Assembly (NCBI RefSeq): GCF_015767245.1 | Contig: NZ_JADOTV010000006.1 | Coordinates: 133,368 to 197,367, forward strand | Direction: 5' to 3' | Length of the DNA: 64,000 nucleotides | Source of the DNA: Aureivirga sp. CE67 | GTDB lineage: Bacteria; Bacteroidota; Bacteroidia; Flavobacteriales; Flavobacteriaceae | Shown: positions 51,458 through 59,545 of the stretch, one piece after another | Layout: every line of letters starts with the position of its first letter | Position numbering within the stretch: the first letter of the stretch is position 1 | Program-made: the position numbers and the translations under genes | The notes under the pieces: model-generated | Databases searched by the model: none | What the model was told of the DNA's origin: nothing | The model's input: only the letters and a program-made list of their open reading frames with translations

Positions 51458-51904
51458 ATGGAAGAAGATGAAATAAATGTTTTAACAGAGGCTCAAATAG
51501 AGATATTGAAACATATTTATATTTCTGATAATCAATTTATAAATGAAAAAGATTTTTTAAATCAAAAAGAAGATTTAGAAATTCTTGAGGAATATGACTT
51601 TATAGAGAAAGAAGACTCAAAATATTTTTTGACAACAGAAGCATATGATTTTTTGGAATCTTCAAAACAAGATAATTTTAAACCAAAAACTACACGAAAT
51701 TATTGGGTTCCGATTGTCATCTTGATTTTGATTAAAGTTATTTTTATAACAACTAGATTAAATAATGATGTTGAAATTCCTAAAGAAGTTTTAAATAACA
51801 TGAAAATTCAAGTCGAAAAATTATCCGATTCTATTATGAGAGTTCAAAATGATTCTGTATTTCGACGAAAAGAAAACGATACTATAACTAATTTTAAAAA
51901 TTAA
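51458..51904 (+). CDS. Small hypothetical protein with one membrane segment
   Basis: The 148-residue acidic protein has an N-terminal winged-helix-like part (TEAQIEILKHIYISDNQFIN, then IEKEDSKYFLTTEAYDFLES), a single TM helix (about 84-99, WVPIVILILIKVIFI), and a C-terminal charged stretch. The layout could mean a membrane-tethered sensor, but no family is recognised. It is 6 bp after the zinc protease gene and 18 bp before the YcxB-like gene. Confidence 0.65.
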   Translation: MEEDEINVLTEAQIEILKHIYISDNQFINEKDFLNQKEDLEILEEYDFIEKEDSKYFLTTEAYDFLESSKQDNFKPKTTRNYWVPIVILILIKVIFITTRLNNDVEIPKEVLNNMKIQVEKLSDSIMRVQNDSVFRRKENDTITNFKN

Positions 51905-51922
51905 GCTAAATAAAGAATAAAA

Positions 51923-52483
51923 ATGAAATTACAATATACATTAGAAAAAGAAGATTATGAAAATAAGACGATGTTTGAATGTGCAAACTCTGAACAGTTT
52001 AAAAAACAATTGACAGGTGTTCAATGGAGAGTGCCTGTAATAATGGGATTATTAAGTTTGTATTATTTACTTTATCAAGAGATTTTAATTATTGCAATTA
52101 TTTTTTTCATTTTAGCTGTGCTTTGGTATACTTTTTCTCCAAGATTTTTCATTAATAAGGCTAAGAAAATCAATATTAAATATTCAAAAGAAAAATATCA
52201 TGAACTATTTGGTAAAGAATTTATTTTAGAGATAAAAGATGATTCAATATCTATAGAAAATGGTTTAGAAAAAATTGAATTTGGGTTTGAGACTATTAAA
52301 AAAGCAACAAGAACTGATGAGGCAATTTTTATTCAAAACTCTTCAAATGAATTTTATATAATACCAATTAACAAGATTACTGAAGAAGAATGTAAAGATT
52401 TATTGAATGTTTTATCTGAAAAGATTCAAGATGGAATTCATATACAATTGGGATGGAAGTTTGATAATAAATATTTGAAGTAA
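51923..52483 (+). CDS. YcxB-like membrane protein
   Basis: The 186-residue protein has two adjacent TM helices (about 37-72: RVPVIMGLLSLYYLLYQ, then ILIIAIIFFILAVLWYTF) and a C-terminal domain with FGKEFILEIKDDSISIENGL and EAIFIQNSSNEFYIIPINKI, the pattern of YcxB-like domains (PH-like fold). Function unknown in all members. It is the last gene of a likely three-gene operon with the DUF2268-like lipoprotein. Confidence 0.82.
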   Translation: MKLQYTLEKEDYENKTMFECANSEQFKKQLTGVQWRVPVIMGLLSLYYLLYQEILIIAIIFFILAVLWYTFSPRFFINKAKKINIKYSKEKYHELFGKEFILEIKDDSISIENGLEKIEFGFETIKKATRTDEAIFIQNSSNEFYIIPINKITEEECKDLLNVLSEKIQDGIHIQLGWKFDNKYLK

Positions 52484-52660
52484 AAAATCAGGCTTATCAA
52501 ATTGGTATATTTTATTTCTAAAAAGGTATTTACGAGAAAAAATGAATCAAATACTTTTGCTCAAATATTAAATGAAAGTCTAAGATTTTGCTAACATAGT
52601 AATTTATAATTGGAATTCGTTTTGAAAAGAATTAACTTCTTTAAATATTAAAATTGGAAG

Positions 52661-53530
52661 ATGAAACATGTAGAATTTGATAAAACAGTTTGTGGAGTTG
52701 ATTTTTTGTTGAATGTAATTGATTTTCAATCAGGATGTGCTTTTGAGTTTGAAACAGAAACACAATCTGCAGATTTTTTTCAAGTATATTTTATCAAAAA
52801 AGGAAATGGTTTTTTAAAACTAAATGATCAGAAAATAGAGTTAGAGTCAAATTCTTTAGTTTTTATTTCAAAATACCAACATCATTCTTGGCATATTGAT
52901 CCTACAACTTTTGAAGGGCAACTTTTAGTTTTTCAAGATGATTTTTTGAATGAGTTTTTTTCGGATCAATATTTTGTTTTTCGACTGCTATATTTTTATC
53001 AAACAGAATATTCTTTGAAGTTAAATATTGAAGAGGTTTATTTAGAAGATTGTTTGTCAAAACTGAAAGAAATCAAGCAAGAATTAGTTTACCCAAAAAG
53101 TGATAGTGTACATTTGATTCGTTCTTTGTTATACTATATTTTGATTTCAATTAATCGTCATTATTCAAATACAAACCACATAAAAGAAGCTATTTCTTTG
53201 GATAATACAGCATATCAATTTCGAAAATTGGTAGAGAAAAATATCCAAACAATGCAGCGAGTTGAAGATTATACTTTAAAAATGAAAATAAGTAGAATTA
53301 CTTTGAATAAAGCTGTGAAAAATCAATTCAATGTTACGACAACAGATTTTATCAAAGCAAGATTGTTATTTGAAATAAAAATGAAATTGATTCATTCTAC
53401 TTTGACTGTTGCAGAAATTGCAGATATATATCATTTCTCGGAAGCAAATCATCTTTCTCGATTTTTTAAACAAAAAACAGGAATTTCACCTTTAGAATAT
53501 CGATCAGATTATCAAAATGGTATTAATTAG
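52661..53530 (+). CDS. AraC family transcriptional regulator
   Basis: A 289-residue AraC/XylS regulator. The N-terminal cupin-like sensing domain has FKKGNGFLKLNDQKIE-type strands and a HHSWHID pattern (about 72-78). The C-terminal double helix-turn-helix includes MKISRITLNKAVKNQFNVTT (first HTH) and LTVAEIADIYHFSEANHLSR, then FFKQKTGISPLEYR (second HTH with the family signature). The inducer is unknown. It lies 68 bp before an NTF2-like gene on the same strand, which it could regulate. Confidence 0.95.
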   Translation: MKHVEFDKTVCGVDFLLNVIDFQSGCAFEFETETQSADFFQVYFIKKGNGFLKLNDQKIELESNSLVFISKYQHHSWHIDPTTFEGQLLVFQDDFLNEFFSDQYFVFRLLYFYQTEYSLKLNIEEVYLEDCLSKLKEIKQELVYPKSDSVHLIRSLLYYILISINRHYSNTNHIKEAISLDNTAYQFRKLVEKNIQTMQRVEDYTLKMKISRITLNKAVKNQFNVTTTDFIKARLLFEIKMKLIHSTLTVAEIADIYHFSEANHLSRFFKQKTGISPLEYRSDYQNGIN

Positions 53531-53598
53531 TTAAAATTTGGTAGTAGTTTATTTTGTTGAAAATAGGACCTTTGTGTAAGTTATTTAAACAAAAAAAC

Positions 53599-54006
53599 AT
53601 GAAGACTACAGATAAAACTCATACAAAAGAAGCAATTCGCAAAGCGATGGAACATTTGATTGATCGAGCAACAAATTTTGATGTTGAAGCTTTAGAAACT
53701 ATTTATCATAAAAATTTTCATACAACTTTAGTCTTACCTGATGGAAAAGTAGAAACTTTTAATAAAAAAGAATTTAAAGAACATTTTGCGAAACAAGCTC
53801 AAGAAGGAAAAACACAATTAAATACTTGGGCTGATTGGCATGATTTTCATATTATCGGAGATTCTGCAGTTTGTGTTTTGAGTAGAAAACATAGTGGGAT
53901 GAATGGAGAAGAAATGAAACTTTTATGTAATATAGAGTTGAAATTTGAAGATAATCGTTGGCAAGTAATTCGTGAAGCAATTTTCTTAAGACCATTGAAC
54001 GAATAA
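53599..54006 (+). CDS. NTF2/SnoaL-like protein
   Basis: I start at the ATG giving MKTTDKTHTKEAIRKAMEHL, 15 codons inside the longest frame, because the earlier codons overlap a promoter-like region and start at a non-ATG. The 135-residue protein has the nuclear transport factor 2 fold pattern: helices, then IYHKNFHTTLVLPDGKVETF, and WADWHDFHIIGDSAVCVLSR and WQVIREAIFLRPL. SnoaL/DUF4440-like proteins are small enzymes or binding domains. It follows an AraC regulator, a common pair, but no enzymatic residues are conclusive. Confidence 0.85.
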   Translation: MKTTDKTHTKEAIRKAMEHLIDRATNFDVEALETIYHKNFHTTLVLPDGKVETFNKKEFKEHFAKQAQEGKTQLNTWADWHDFHIIGDSAVCVLSRKHSGMNGEEMKLLCNIELKFEDNRWQVIREAIFLRPLNE

Positions 54007-54074
54007 TTATAAAAATCTTTTATTTTTTTGAATATTGATAATACTTCAAGCTCCATTAACCAGAAATTGTTTGT

Positions 54075-54082
54075 TATATTTG
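54075..54082 (+). promoter_or_regulatory. Promoter -7 box for the phosphoribosyltransferase gene
   Basis: TATATTTG, an exact TAnnTTTG match. It implies a transcript start near 54088 and therefore the ATG at 54106, not the longer frame opening at 54028. Confidence 0.6.
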
Positions 54083-54105
54083 AAACATCAAAACGCACAA
54101 CAAAT

Positions 54106-54603
54106 ATGGAAAGTTCAATTATTTTAACAAACGAACAAATTGTACATAAAATTCAAAGAATTGCTTACCAGATTTTAGAATCGAATAGTAATGAAAATGA
54201 AATAGTTATTGCTGGAATCAATGGAAATGGATTTGTTATAGCAAATAAAATAGCAAAAGTTTTAGAAAATATTTCGGATGTAAAGGTTTTATTATGTGAA
54301 GTAAAAATTGATAAAAAACATCCTTTGGAAGCTATTGATACAAGTTTGACAAAAGAAGAATATCAAAATAAAGCTTTAGTTTTAGTAGATGATGTATTGA
54401 ATTCTGGAACCACTTTAATGTATAGTGTGAAACATTTTTTAGATGTTCCATTGAAAAAATTCAAAACTGCTGTTTTAGTAAACAGAAATCATAAGAAATA
54501 TCCTGTAAAAGCTGATTTTAAAGGAATTTCACTTTCAACATCTTTTCATGAAAGAGTAGATGTAATAGTGGAAGGAGAAGAGATAAAAGCTTATTTAAAA
54601 TAA
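54106..54603 (+). CDS. Phosphoribosyltransferase family protein (PyrR-like)
   Basis: The 165-residue enzyme has the PRPP-binding motif VLVDDVLNSGTTL near 91-103 and the rest of a type I PRTase fold (IVIAGINGNGFVIANKIAKV, later LVNRNHKKYPVKADFKGISL). It resembles PyrR-like uracil phosphoribosyltransferases of Bacteroidota. The substrate base cannot be fixed; no pyrimidine genes are nearby. The ATG at 54106 is chosen by the -7 box at 54075-54082. It converges with the TauE gene across a terminator. Confidence 0.9.
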   Translation: MESSIILTNEQIVHKIQRIAYQILESNSNENEIVIAGINGNGFVIANKIAKVLENISDVKVLLCEVKIDKKHPLEAIDTSLTKEEYQNKALVLVDDVLNSGTTLMYSVKHFLDVPLKKFKTAVLVNRNHKKYPVKADFKGISLSTSFHERVDVIVEGEEIKAYLK

Positions 54604-54607
54604 AAAT

Positions 54608-54637
54608 TTAAACCCTGTTTTTTCAGGGTTTTTTTAT
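54608..54637. terminator. Intrinsic terminator between converging genes
   Basis: AAACCCTG / CAGGGTTT stem with a TTTTTT loop and T run, reaching the stop codon of the converging TauE gene. Confidence 0.85.
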
Positions 54638-55452
54638 GCTTTTAAATATTTTAGTGTCATTAAAATAAAAACCACAACTATAAATAAAAAATAAAAAACA
54701 GTCTGAAATTTCTCTGATAATTTATTAGCTAATTTTACACCAATTGGTACTCCAACAAAACTTCCTAAAAGTAAAAAAAGAAAAGCTGGCCAGTAAATAT
54801 ATCCTGTACTGAATTTTGCAATTGGTTCGCTCAATTGATTTATAAACATATAATTGATTGTTGCAAAAAAAGCAATTATGACATTGAAAGAAACGGCTAG
54901 GGCAGAAGCTTCTTTCATTTTAAATCCTTGATGCTTATAAAATGGAACCATTACTAGACTAGACCCTCCGCCAACACATGCTGAAATGATTCCTGTGATG
55001 ATTTCATAAAATGTTTTTTTCCGCCAAGAAACTTTTAAATGTTCAGAATTCTTTGTTTCTTTTTTCTGGATAAATTCGGATCTTAAAAATCGGATAATAA
55101 TAAAGAAAACAAAGAAAAGATAAAATAATAATAGCTTTTTTGAATCTAATTTCATTGCAATATAAGTTCCTGCAAAAGTTCCAAGAATGATAAATAAAAT
55201 ACTGCTTTTAAAAATATCCCAACGAATATTTCCAGAGGAATGATGGGATTTCATCGAAAGAATACTATTTACAAACATTATTGCTAGAGATGTTGCAATT
55301 GCTACATGTGTAATCTCGTTTTTCTCAATACTAAGTAGGGGTAAAGCTATCAAAAGTGTAGGTACAGTGGTCAAACTTCCTCCAAGTCCGAAGAGACTTG
55401 TAAGTAGCCCAGAAAATACCCCTCCAATAATCAAAATAATATATTCATACAT
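54634..55452 (-). CDS. TauE/SafE family transporter
   Basis: A 272-residue integral membrane protein of the sulfite exporter TauE/SafE family with about eight TM helices in two related halves: FSGLLTSLFGLGGSLTTVPT in the first and IISACVGGGSSLVMVPF in the second, each with the glycine-rich motif of the family. Members export small sulfur-containing or organic anions. The true substrate here is unknown. A single gene; its 5' side is followed, on the other strand, by the small-RNA candidate. Confidence 0.92.
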   Translation of the reverse strand: MYEYIILIIGGVFSGLLTSLFGLGGSLTTVPTLLIALPLLSIEKNEITHVAIATSLAIMFVNSILSMKSHHSSGNIRWDIFKSSILFIILGTFAGTYIAMKLDSKKLLLFYLFFVFFIIIRFLRSEFIQKKETKNSEHLKVSWRKKTFYEIITGIISACVGGGSSLVMVPFYKHQGFKMKEASALAVSFNVIIAFFATINYMFINQLSEPIAKFSTGYIYWPAFLFLLLGSFVGVPIGVKLANKLSEKFQTVFYFLFIVVVFILMTLKYLKA

Positions 55453-55503
55453 AAATACTTAGCTTTTATTTCGTAAAAATGTTAAAAAAATATGAATAAA
55501 TAG

Positions 55504-55534
55504 TTGCATATTAATATTTGCTGTCTTATATTTG
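55504..55534 (+). promoter_or_regulatory. Full promoter for a small-RNA candidate
   Basis: -33 TTG at 55504-55506 and -7 TATATTTG at 55527-55534 with a 20-bp gap. Both elements fit the Bacteroidota consensus. No open frame follows on this strand. Confidence 0.65.
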
Positions 55535-55539
55535 AACTA

Positions 55540-55618
55540 TTATTAGATGTGTACTAATAATGACTTTTTCTTTTTCATAGCAATTTTTCCCACTCAATCT
55601 TAGAGTGGGTTTTTTTTA
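55540..55618 (+). ncRNA. Candidate small RNA of about 78 nt
   Basis: Directly after the promoter at 55504-55534 comes a perfect 8-bp hairpin ATTATTAG / CTAATAAT (55539-55546 / 55554-55561), then a U-rich single-stranded linker, then a terminator hairpin CCCACTC / GAGTGGG (55589-55595 / 55603-55609) with a run of eight T. 5' hairpin, open linker and rho-independent end is the layout of many bacterial small RNAs. The 3' half overlaps, on the opposite strand, the end of the EamA transporter gene, including its stop codon, so it would be partly antisense to that mRNA. Not matched to any known RNA family. Confidence 0.5.
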
Positions 55619-56505
55619 TCCTTAAATTTCCAATTGCTTAAAATAATTCCGCCAATCAAAATTACACCTCCCAAAAACTCAGTAAGCCCAAATGGACTTA
55701 GTTCTATTTTTTCTGTTCCAATTAAATTGTATAGATAAACTAGAATTACTGTTATAAAAGGGTTTGCAGATAGAATTACACTTACTTTATTTGCATCTAT
55801 ATATTGGAATGCTTTTAAGATTAAAGTAAAAGTGTAAAGTGTAATGATTCCTGTGATTGCTACTAATATCCAAGTTTCGATTTCAAAAATTGAATAACCT
55901 TGAAAATTAACCATGGGAGTCAACATGATGGTTACAAAAAGAAAAGTGAAAAAATTAAGATTACAAGGTGGAATTTCTTTACTTATTAATATTTTTTGAA
56001 TTAATAAATAACCAGCCCAGCATAATTGCGCAATTACTAAATATAATAAACCAATATTAAGAGTTTCTTCTGAAAATTCATTAAATGTTCTATAGAAATA
56101 CATTCCTAAACCAAGAAGCACAATAAGTAAACCAAATTTTTGGTTCCATTTAAAAGCTTCTCTTAAGAATAATACTCCTCCAATAATTACAAAAAGATCT
56201 CCGGATAAACTAGTAACAGAGACGATATCGGGAAAAAGATAAAATAAAGATTTGTAGAAAAAATAAACATTTCCTAGCTTGAGAATACTGGAGAGAATAA
56301 TCCAATATTTATTTTTTTTAAGCTTTGGCCATCGAAACTTGATTTTCTGAGCCATAATCAAAAAACCAACCAACGCTATAAAATATTGTAACCAAAGGAT
56401 ATTAAATATATTAATATCTTCAAGACCAATATTTGCTACAATAATTTCAAGACATATTAGAAATACTGCCAATGAAGCTAATCCAACACCTAATAATTTC
56501 TTCAT
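55600..56505 (-). CDS. EamA/DMT family transporter
   Basis: A 301-residue drug/metabolite transporter with about ten TM helices in two EamA halves: VSVTSLSGDLFVIIGGVLFL (end of first half) and VSVILSANPFITVILVYLYN (second half), each with the helix before the tail. Substrate unknown. The last three codons and the stop lie in the stem and loop of a hairpin (55589-55609), which may act as terminator on both strands. Confidence 0.9.
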   Translation of the reverse strand: MKKLLGVGLASLAVFLICLEIIVANIGLEDINIFNILWLQYFIALVGFLIMAQKIKFRWPKLKKNKYWIILSSILKLGNVYFFYKSLFYLFPDIVSVTSLSGDLFVIIGGVLFLREAFKWNQKFGLLIVLLGLGMYFYRTFNEFSEETLNIGLLYLVIAQLCWAGYLLIQKILISKEIPPCNLNFFTFLFVTIMLTPMVNFQGYSIFEIETWILVAITGIITLYTFTLILKAFQYIDANKVSVILSANPFITVILVYLYNLIGTEKIELSPFGLTEFLGGVILIGGIILSNWKFKDKKNPL

Positions 56506-56696
56506 CTAAACTATATTTAAAATTAGATATTCTAATCATACTTTCTAAGTTAGAAAAAATCAAGTTTGGATTTACTTAGCAAAATGCTAAAAAATGGAAG
56601 AAAAAAGAATTTGTTTTTAAGGATTTTTGAAAGATATGTTCTATTTATAGTAATAATTTGTTAATACTCTGATAAAATGACTATTCAGTGATTTAT
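56506..56696. other. Intergenic region without recognised content
   Basis: First part of a 307-bp gap between the EamA gene and the T9SS type B gene. AT-rich; it should hold the EamA promoter (minus strand), but I see no exact -7 match. The second part holds the weaker small-RNA candidate. Confidence 0.5.
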
Positions 56697-56709
56697 TAAC
56701 TTTGAAAAT

Positions 56710-56803
56710 GAAGTTAAACTTCAAAGGTTTGTAAAAAGATTAATATTATTTTAGTTGCGTTGTGTTAAAAAAATAACCGAGATGTCTCGGTTATTTTTTT
56801 TGT
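56710..56803 (+). ncRNA. Weaker candidate small RNA of about 94 nt
   Basis: A -7 box TAACTTTG (56697-56704) is followed by a 6-bp hairpin TGAAGT / ACTTCA (56709-56714 / 56718-56723) right at the predicted start, a linker, and the terminator at 56771-56803. No -33 TTG is seen at normal spacing, and the terminator is also needed by the converging minus-strand gene, so this is less sure than 55540-55618. Confidence 0.3.
56771..56803. terminator. Bidirectional intrinsic terminator
   Basis: AAATAACCGAGA / TCTCGGTTATTT stem with a 2-base loop and T runs on both strands; lies 10 bp past the end of the T9SS type B gene. Confidence 0.88.
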
Positions 56804-56812
56804 TATAAAGTT

Positions 56813-59473
56813 TTATTTACTCAGAAAAATCCAACCTGTTTTTGGTTCAAGATTATTTCGATTTAATTCTAAAACATAATAATAAGTCCCTGAAGGTAGA
56901 ATTTTATCTGAAGATTTTGCAGTTCCATCCCAGTTTTCAGTATTCTTATTTCCTTCATAAACCATTGTTCCATAGCGATTGTAAATGTACATTTTGAAGT
57001 CAGGATAATAATTGGCTAAATCATCAATATCTAATTCTCCAGAACTGTTTGGGTCAAAAGAATTAGGAACTTCAATGTCTGGAATTACACACTCAATAGC
57101 TAAAAGTTCAATTTCATTTCGAACACTACAACCAGTGTCGTTATTTGTAATTTTAATTAAGATTTTTTCAGGATTTTCCGAATTCTCATAAAGTTCAGAT
57201 TTTTCGATACTATTTGTATCATTAACTAAATCTTCATCGTTTTTATAAAAATTAATAGTATAATTCCCTTCTAAAGATTCTAGAATATTATTTTCAATGG
57301 AAACAAGATCAAATTCAGATTTTTCAAAAGAAGTTTCACAATTTTCTAAATTCTCTAATTCAGGATTTTCGATTTCTGGATGAATAAATAGGGTTAATGT
57401 AGTTGTGTCGAAACATCCAGTTTCTTCCTTAATTATTTTGATATAAATTGTTTCAGGATTGCTAACATTTATATAGTTTTCCGTAATTGTCATTGGATTT
57501 TCATCATTCCACATATCATCATTAGAAGTATAGAAAGTTACAGTTACTTCTTCTTCAAAAGAATCTATAATATTTTGATAGACAGATAAAATATCAAATT
57601 CAGCAATATCATTGTAAAGTTGACAAGCACCTAAATCTTCTAGAATAGGAGCAAATTCTTCATCAATAATTATTAGTTCAAAATTTCCAATAGCATTACA
57701 AAGAGAACTATTTTCTACATAAACATAAATTGTTTCATTTTGTGTTGTTTCATAACTAGAAATATTCTCAATTTCATTTTCATCATTTTCTAAATCTTCT
57801 AAAGAATTATAATATTTTATAATAGTAACATCTTGATTAGATTCAGAAATAATTATAGAAACTTCACTGAAATCAAAAATAGTATCTTCATTTAAAAGTT
57901 TGCAAAGTTGAAAATCTGGTAGATCTTCAAGATTAGGAGTGTCAAGAATTGTAATAACTTTTGTAACAGTAAAATTTTCAATTCCAATACTGATTTCTGC
58001 TGTTACAATATAAGTTCCTACTGCTGTAAAAATATGAGAAGGAGAAGTTTCTATTGAAATATTATTAGCTCCAGAGTCTGGATCGCCAAAATTCCATGAT
58101 ACACTATTTATATTTTCATTATCGATGTAAAAATTAGTTTCTTCACCAAGACATAAATTTTCTGCAAAAATTAAAGGTTCAAATTTTGCTTGAATAAAAA
58201 CAGGTAAACCCCATTGCGTACTTACATCACCTTCTAATTCAACTCCATCAAAAACATAATTTGAAGCTAAACCTTCTTCATTTGGAAATTCGATATAAGA
58301 AAGATGTTGTTCGTAAATTGTAGTATGATAAATTTTACCATCAATAGCTATTTGTAGAGAACCTCTAGAAAGATCATCCCAAATTCCGTTTTCTTCAAAA
58401 GATTCTTCATAAATTATAATTTTAGAAGCAGGAATATCAGCAGCAGTAGTTTTAAACTGAGCAACAACACCTGTGGTACAATTAGTTTGATATTCAGATT
58501 CTGTAGGGAAATAATTTACTTCATAATAATCAATTTGTGCATACAAAAATTCACCACTAGGAGAGAATTCTACACCATATGGAGAACCTAAATCATCCTC
58601 ATCAAGTAAACTAATTGGGTTGGAAACTATTCCTGTTTCATTATCAAAATCGAATAAATATAAAAGTCCTTTTTCTTTGGTTGAATGTAAATTTTTTGGA
58701 TGAGGGTAATTATAATTTTCATCCAAGAAAGTTTCTGTTTTATTATTGGAATAAAAAGCAACTCCAATTTTATCTCCTTGAAGATTGAATTTTAAATAAC
58801 CTCGCATATTGGTCACCGAAACATTATAAAACCCTTCTAGCATTTCTATAAAAGGACCAGTAGTAGTTATAACTGGATTTTCATCAACACCATTTTCTGT
58901 TATTTTATAAGCATAAAATTTATCTTCAAAATGTGTGATTAACCAAAAACCATTTCCATCAGCAGTTCTGGTAGCAGAAATCTTTTCAGAAGTTTTTGGT
59001 AAAAGTTCTGTGTTTTTCCCTTCTTCAACAACTCCTCCAAGACCACCATTTAAAGTCATATCAACAGTAGAATATTTTAGCCCAAAAGATTGTGTTTCGA
59101 AGTAAGCATCATGTGTGTCTACTGTGAAAATATAATATTTGTTTTCATCTGTTGGATAAGGGATAATAATTCCAGAGCTTGTACTAGAACTATTTCCGCC
59201 TAATTTATCTGCAAACGATGTTCCTGGTGGAAACATACTCTCATGGTTTTTATTCCAAACATCTGTACCGTCAGAGTAAAATAATAATTCACCTTCAGGT
59301 GTAGAAATAGAAGTACAACCTTCAAGTGTACTTAAAGAGCCAGTAATTGGAGTAGGAGGGTCTGTATTAAAATCTAACCCCGCATTTTCTCCAAAAAACC
59401 AAATACTTGATTCTTTTTGTGCAGAGGATAAAAATGGGATTAGTACCAATAAAATGAGTAATATTTTTTTCAT
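56813..59473 (-). CDS. T9SS type B sorting protein with PKD and CDD-type modules
   Basis: An 886-residue exported protein. Signal peptide MKKILLILLVLIPFLSSAQ. The first ~430 residues resemble a beta-propeller (SIWFFGENAGLDFNTDPPTP onward). A PKD-like domain follows (SVSWNFGDPDSG, PSHIFTAVGTYIVTAEI). Then come three ~90-residue modules, each opening with a cysteine near FQLC, GACQ and ENCE, and ending TGC (as in EETGCFDTTTL), the same modules as in the next gene. The C-terminus is the gliding-motility-associated type B sorting domain (CHU_C): VPNSFDPNSSGELDIDDL and MYIYNRYGTMVYEGN, then WDGT. Likely attached to the cell surface. Confidence 0.93.
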   Translation of the reverse strand: MKKILLILLVLIPFLSSAQKESSIWFFGENAGLDFNTDPPTPITGSLSTLEGCTSISTPEGELLFYSDGTDVWNKNHESMFPPGTSFADKLGGNSSSTSSGIIIPYPTDENKYYIFTVDTHDAYFETQSFGLKYSTVDMTLNGGLGGVVEEGKNTELLPKTSEKISATRTADGNGFWLITHFEDKFYAYKITENGVDENPVITTTGPFIEMLEGFYNVSVTNMRGYLKFNLQGDKIGVAFYSNNKTETFLDENYNYPHPKNLHSTKEKGLLYLFDFDNETGIVSNPISLLDEDDLGSPYGVEFSPSGEFLYAQIDYYEVNYFPTESEYQTNCTTGVVAQFKTTAADIPASKIIIYEESFEENGIWDDLSRGSLQIAIDGKIYHTTIYEQHLSYIEFPNEEGLASNYVFDGVELEGDVSTQWGLPVFIQAKFEPLIFAENLCLGEETNFYIDNENINSVSWNFGDPDSGANNISIETSPSHIFTAVGTYIVTAEISIGIENFTVTKVITILDTPNLEDLPDFQLCKLLNEDTIFDFSEVSIIISESNQDVTIIKYYNSLEDLENDENEIENISSYETTQNETIYVYVENSSLCNAIGNFELIIIDEEFAPILEDLGACQLYNDIAEFDILSVYQNIIDSFEEEVTVTFYTSNDDMWNDENPMTITENYINVSNPETIYIKIIKEETGCFDTTTLTLFIHPEIENPELENLENCETSFEKSEFDLVSIENNILESLEGNYTINFYKNDEDLVNDTNSIEKSELYENSENPEKILIKITNNDTGCSVRNEIELLAIECVIPDIEVPNSFDPNSSGELDIDDLANYYPDFKMYIYNRYGTMVYEGNKNTENWDGTAKSSDKILPSGTYYYVLELNRNNLEPKTGWIFLSK

Positions 59474-59510
59474 GTAAGCTTTTTTAACCTTTATTTCTTA
59501 AAGATAAAAA

Positions 59511-59539
59511 AAAACCTTCTCGTTATCGGAGAAGGTTTT
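59511..59539. terminator. Intrinsic terminator between the two T9SS type B genes
   Basis: AAAACCTTCTC / GAGAAGGTTTT stem with a GTTATCG loop. It lies just past the stop of the large gene (minus strand). Confidence 0.85.
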
Positions 59540-59545
59540 AAAAAA

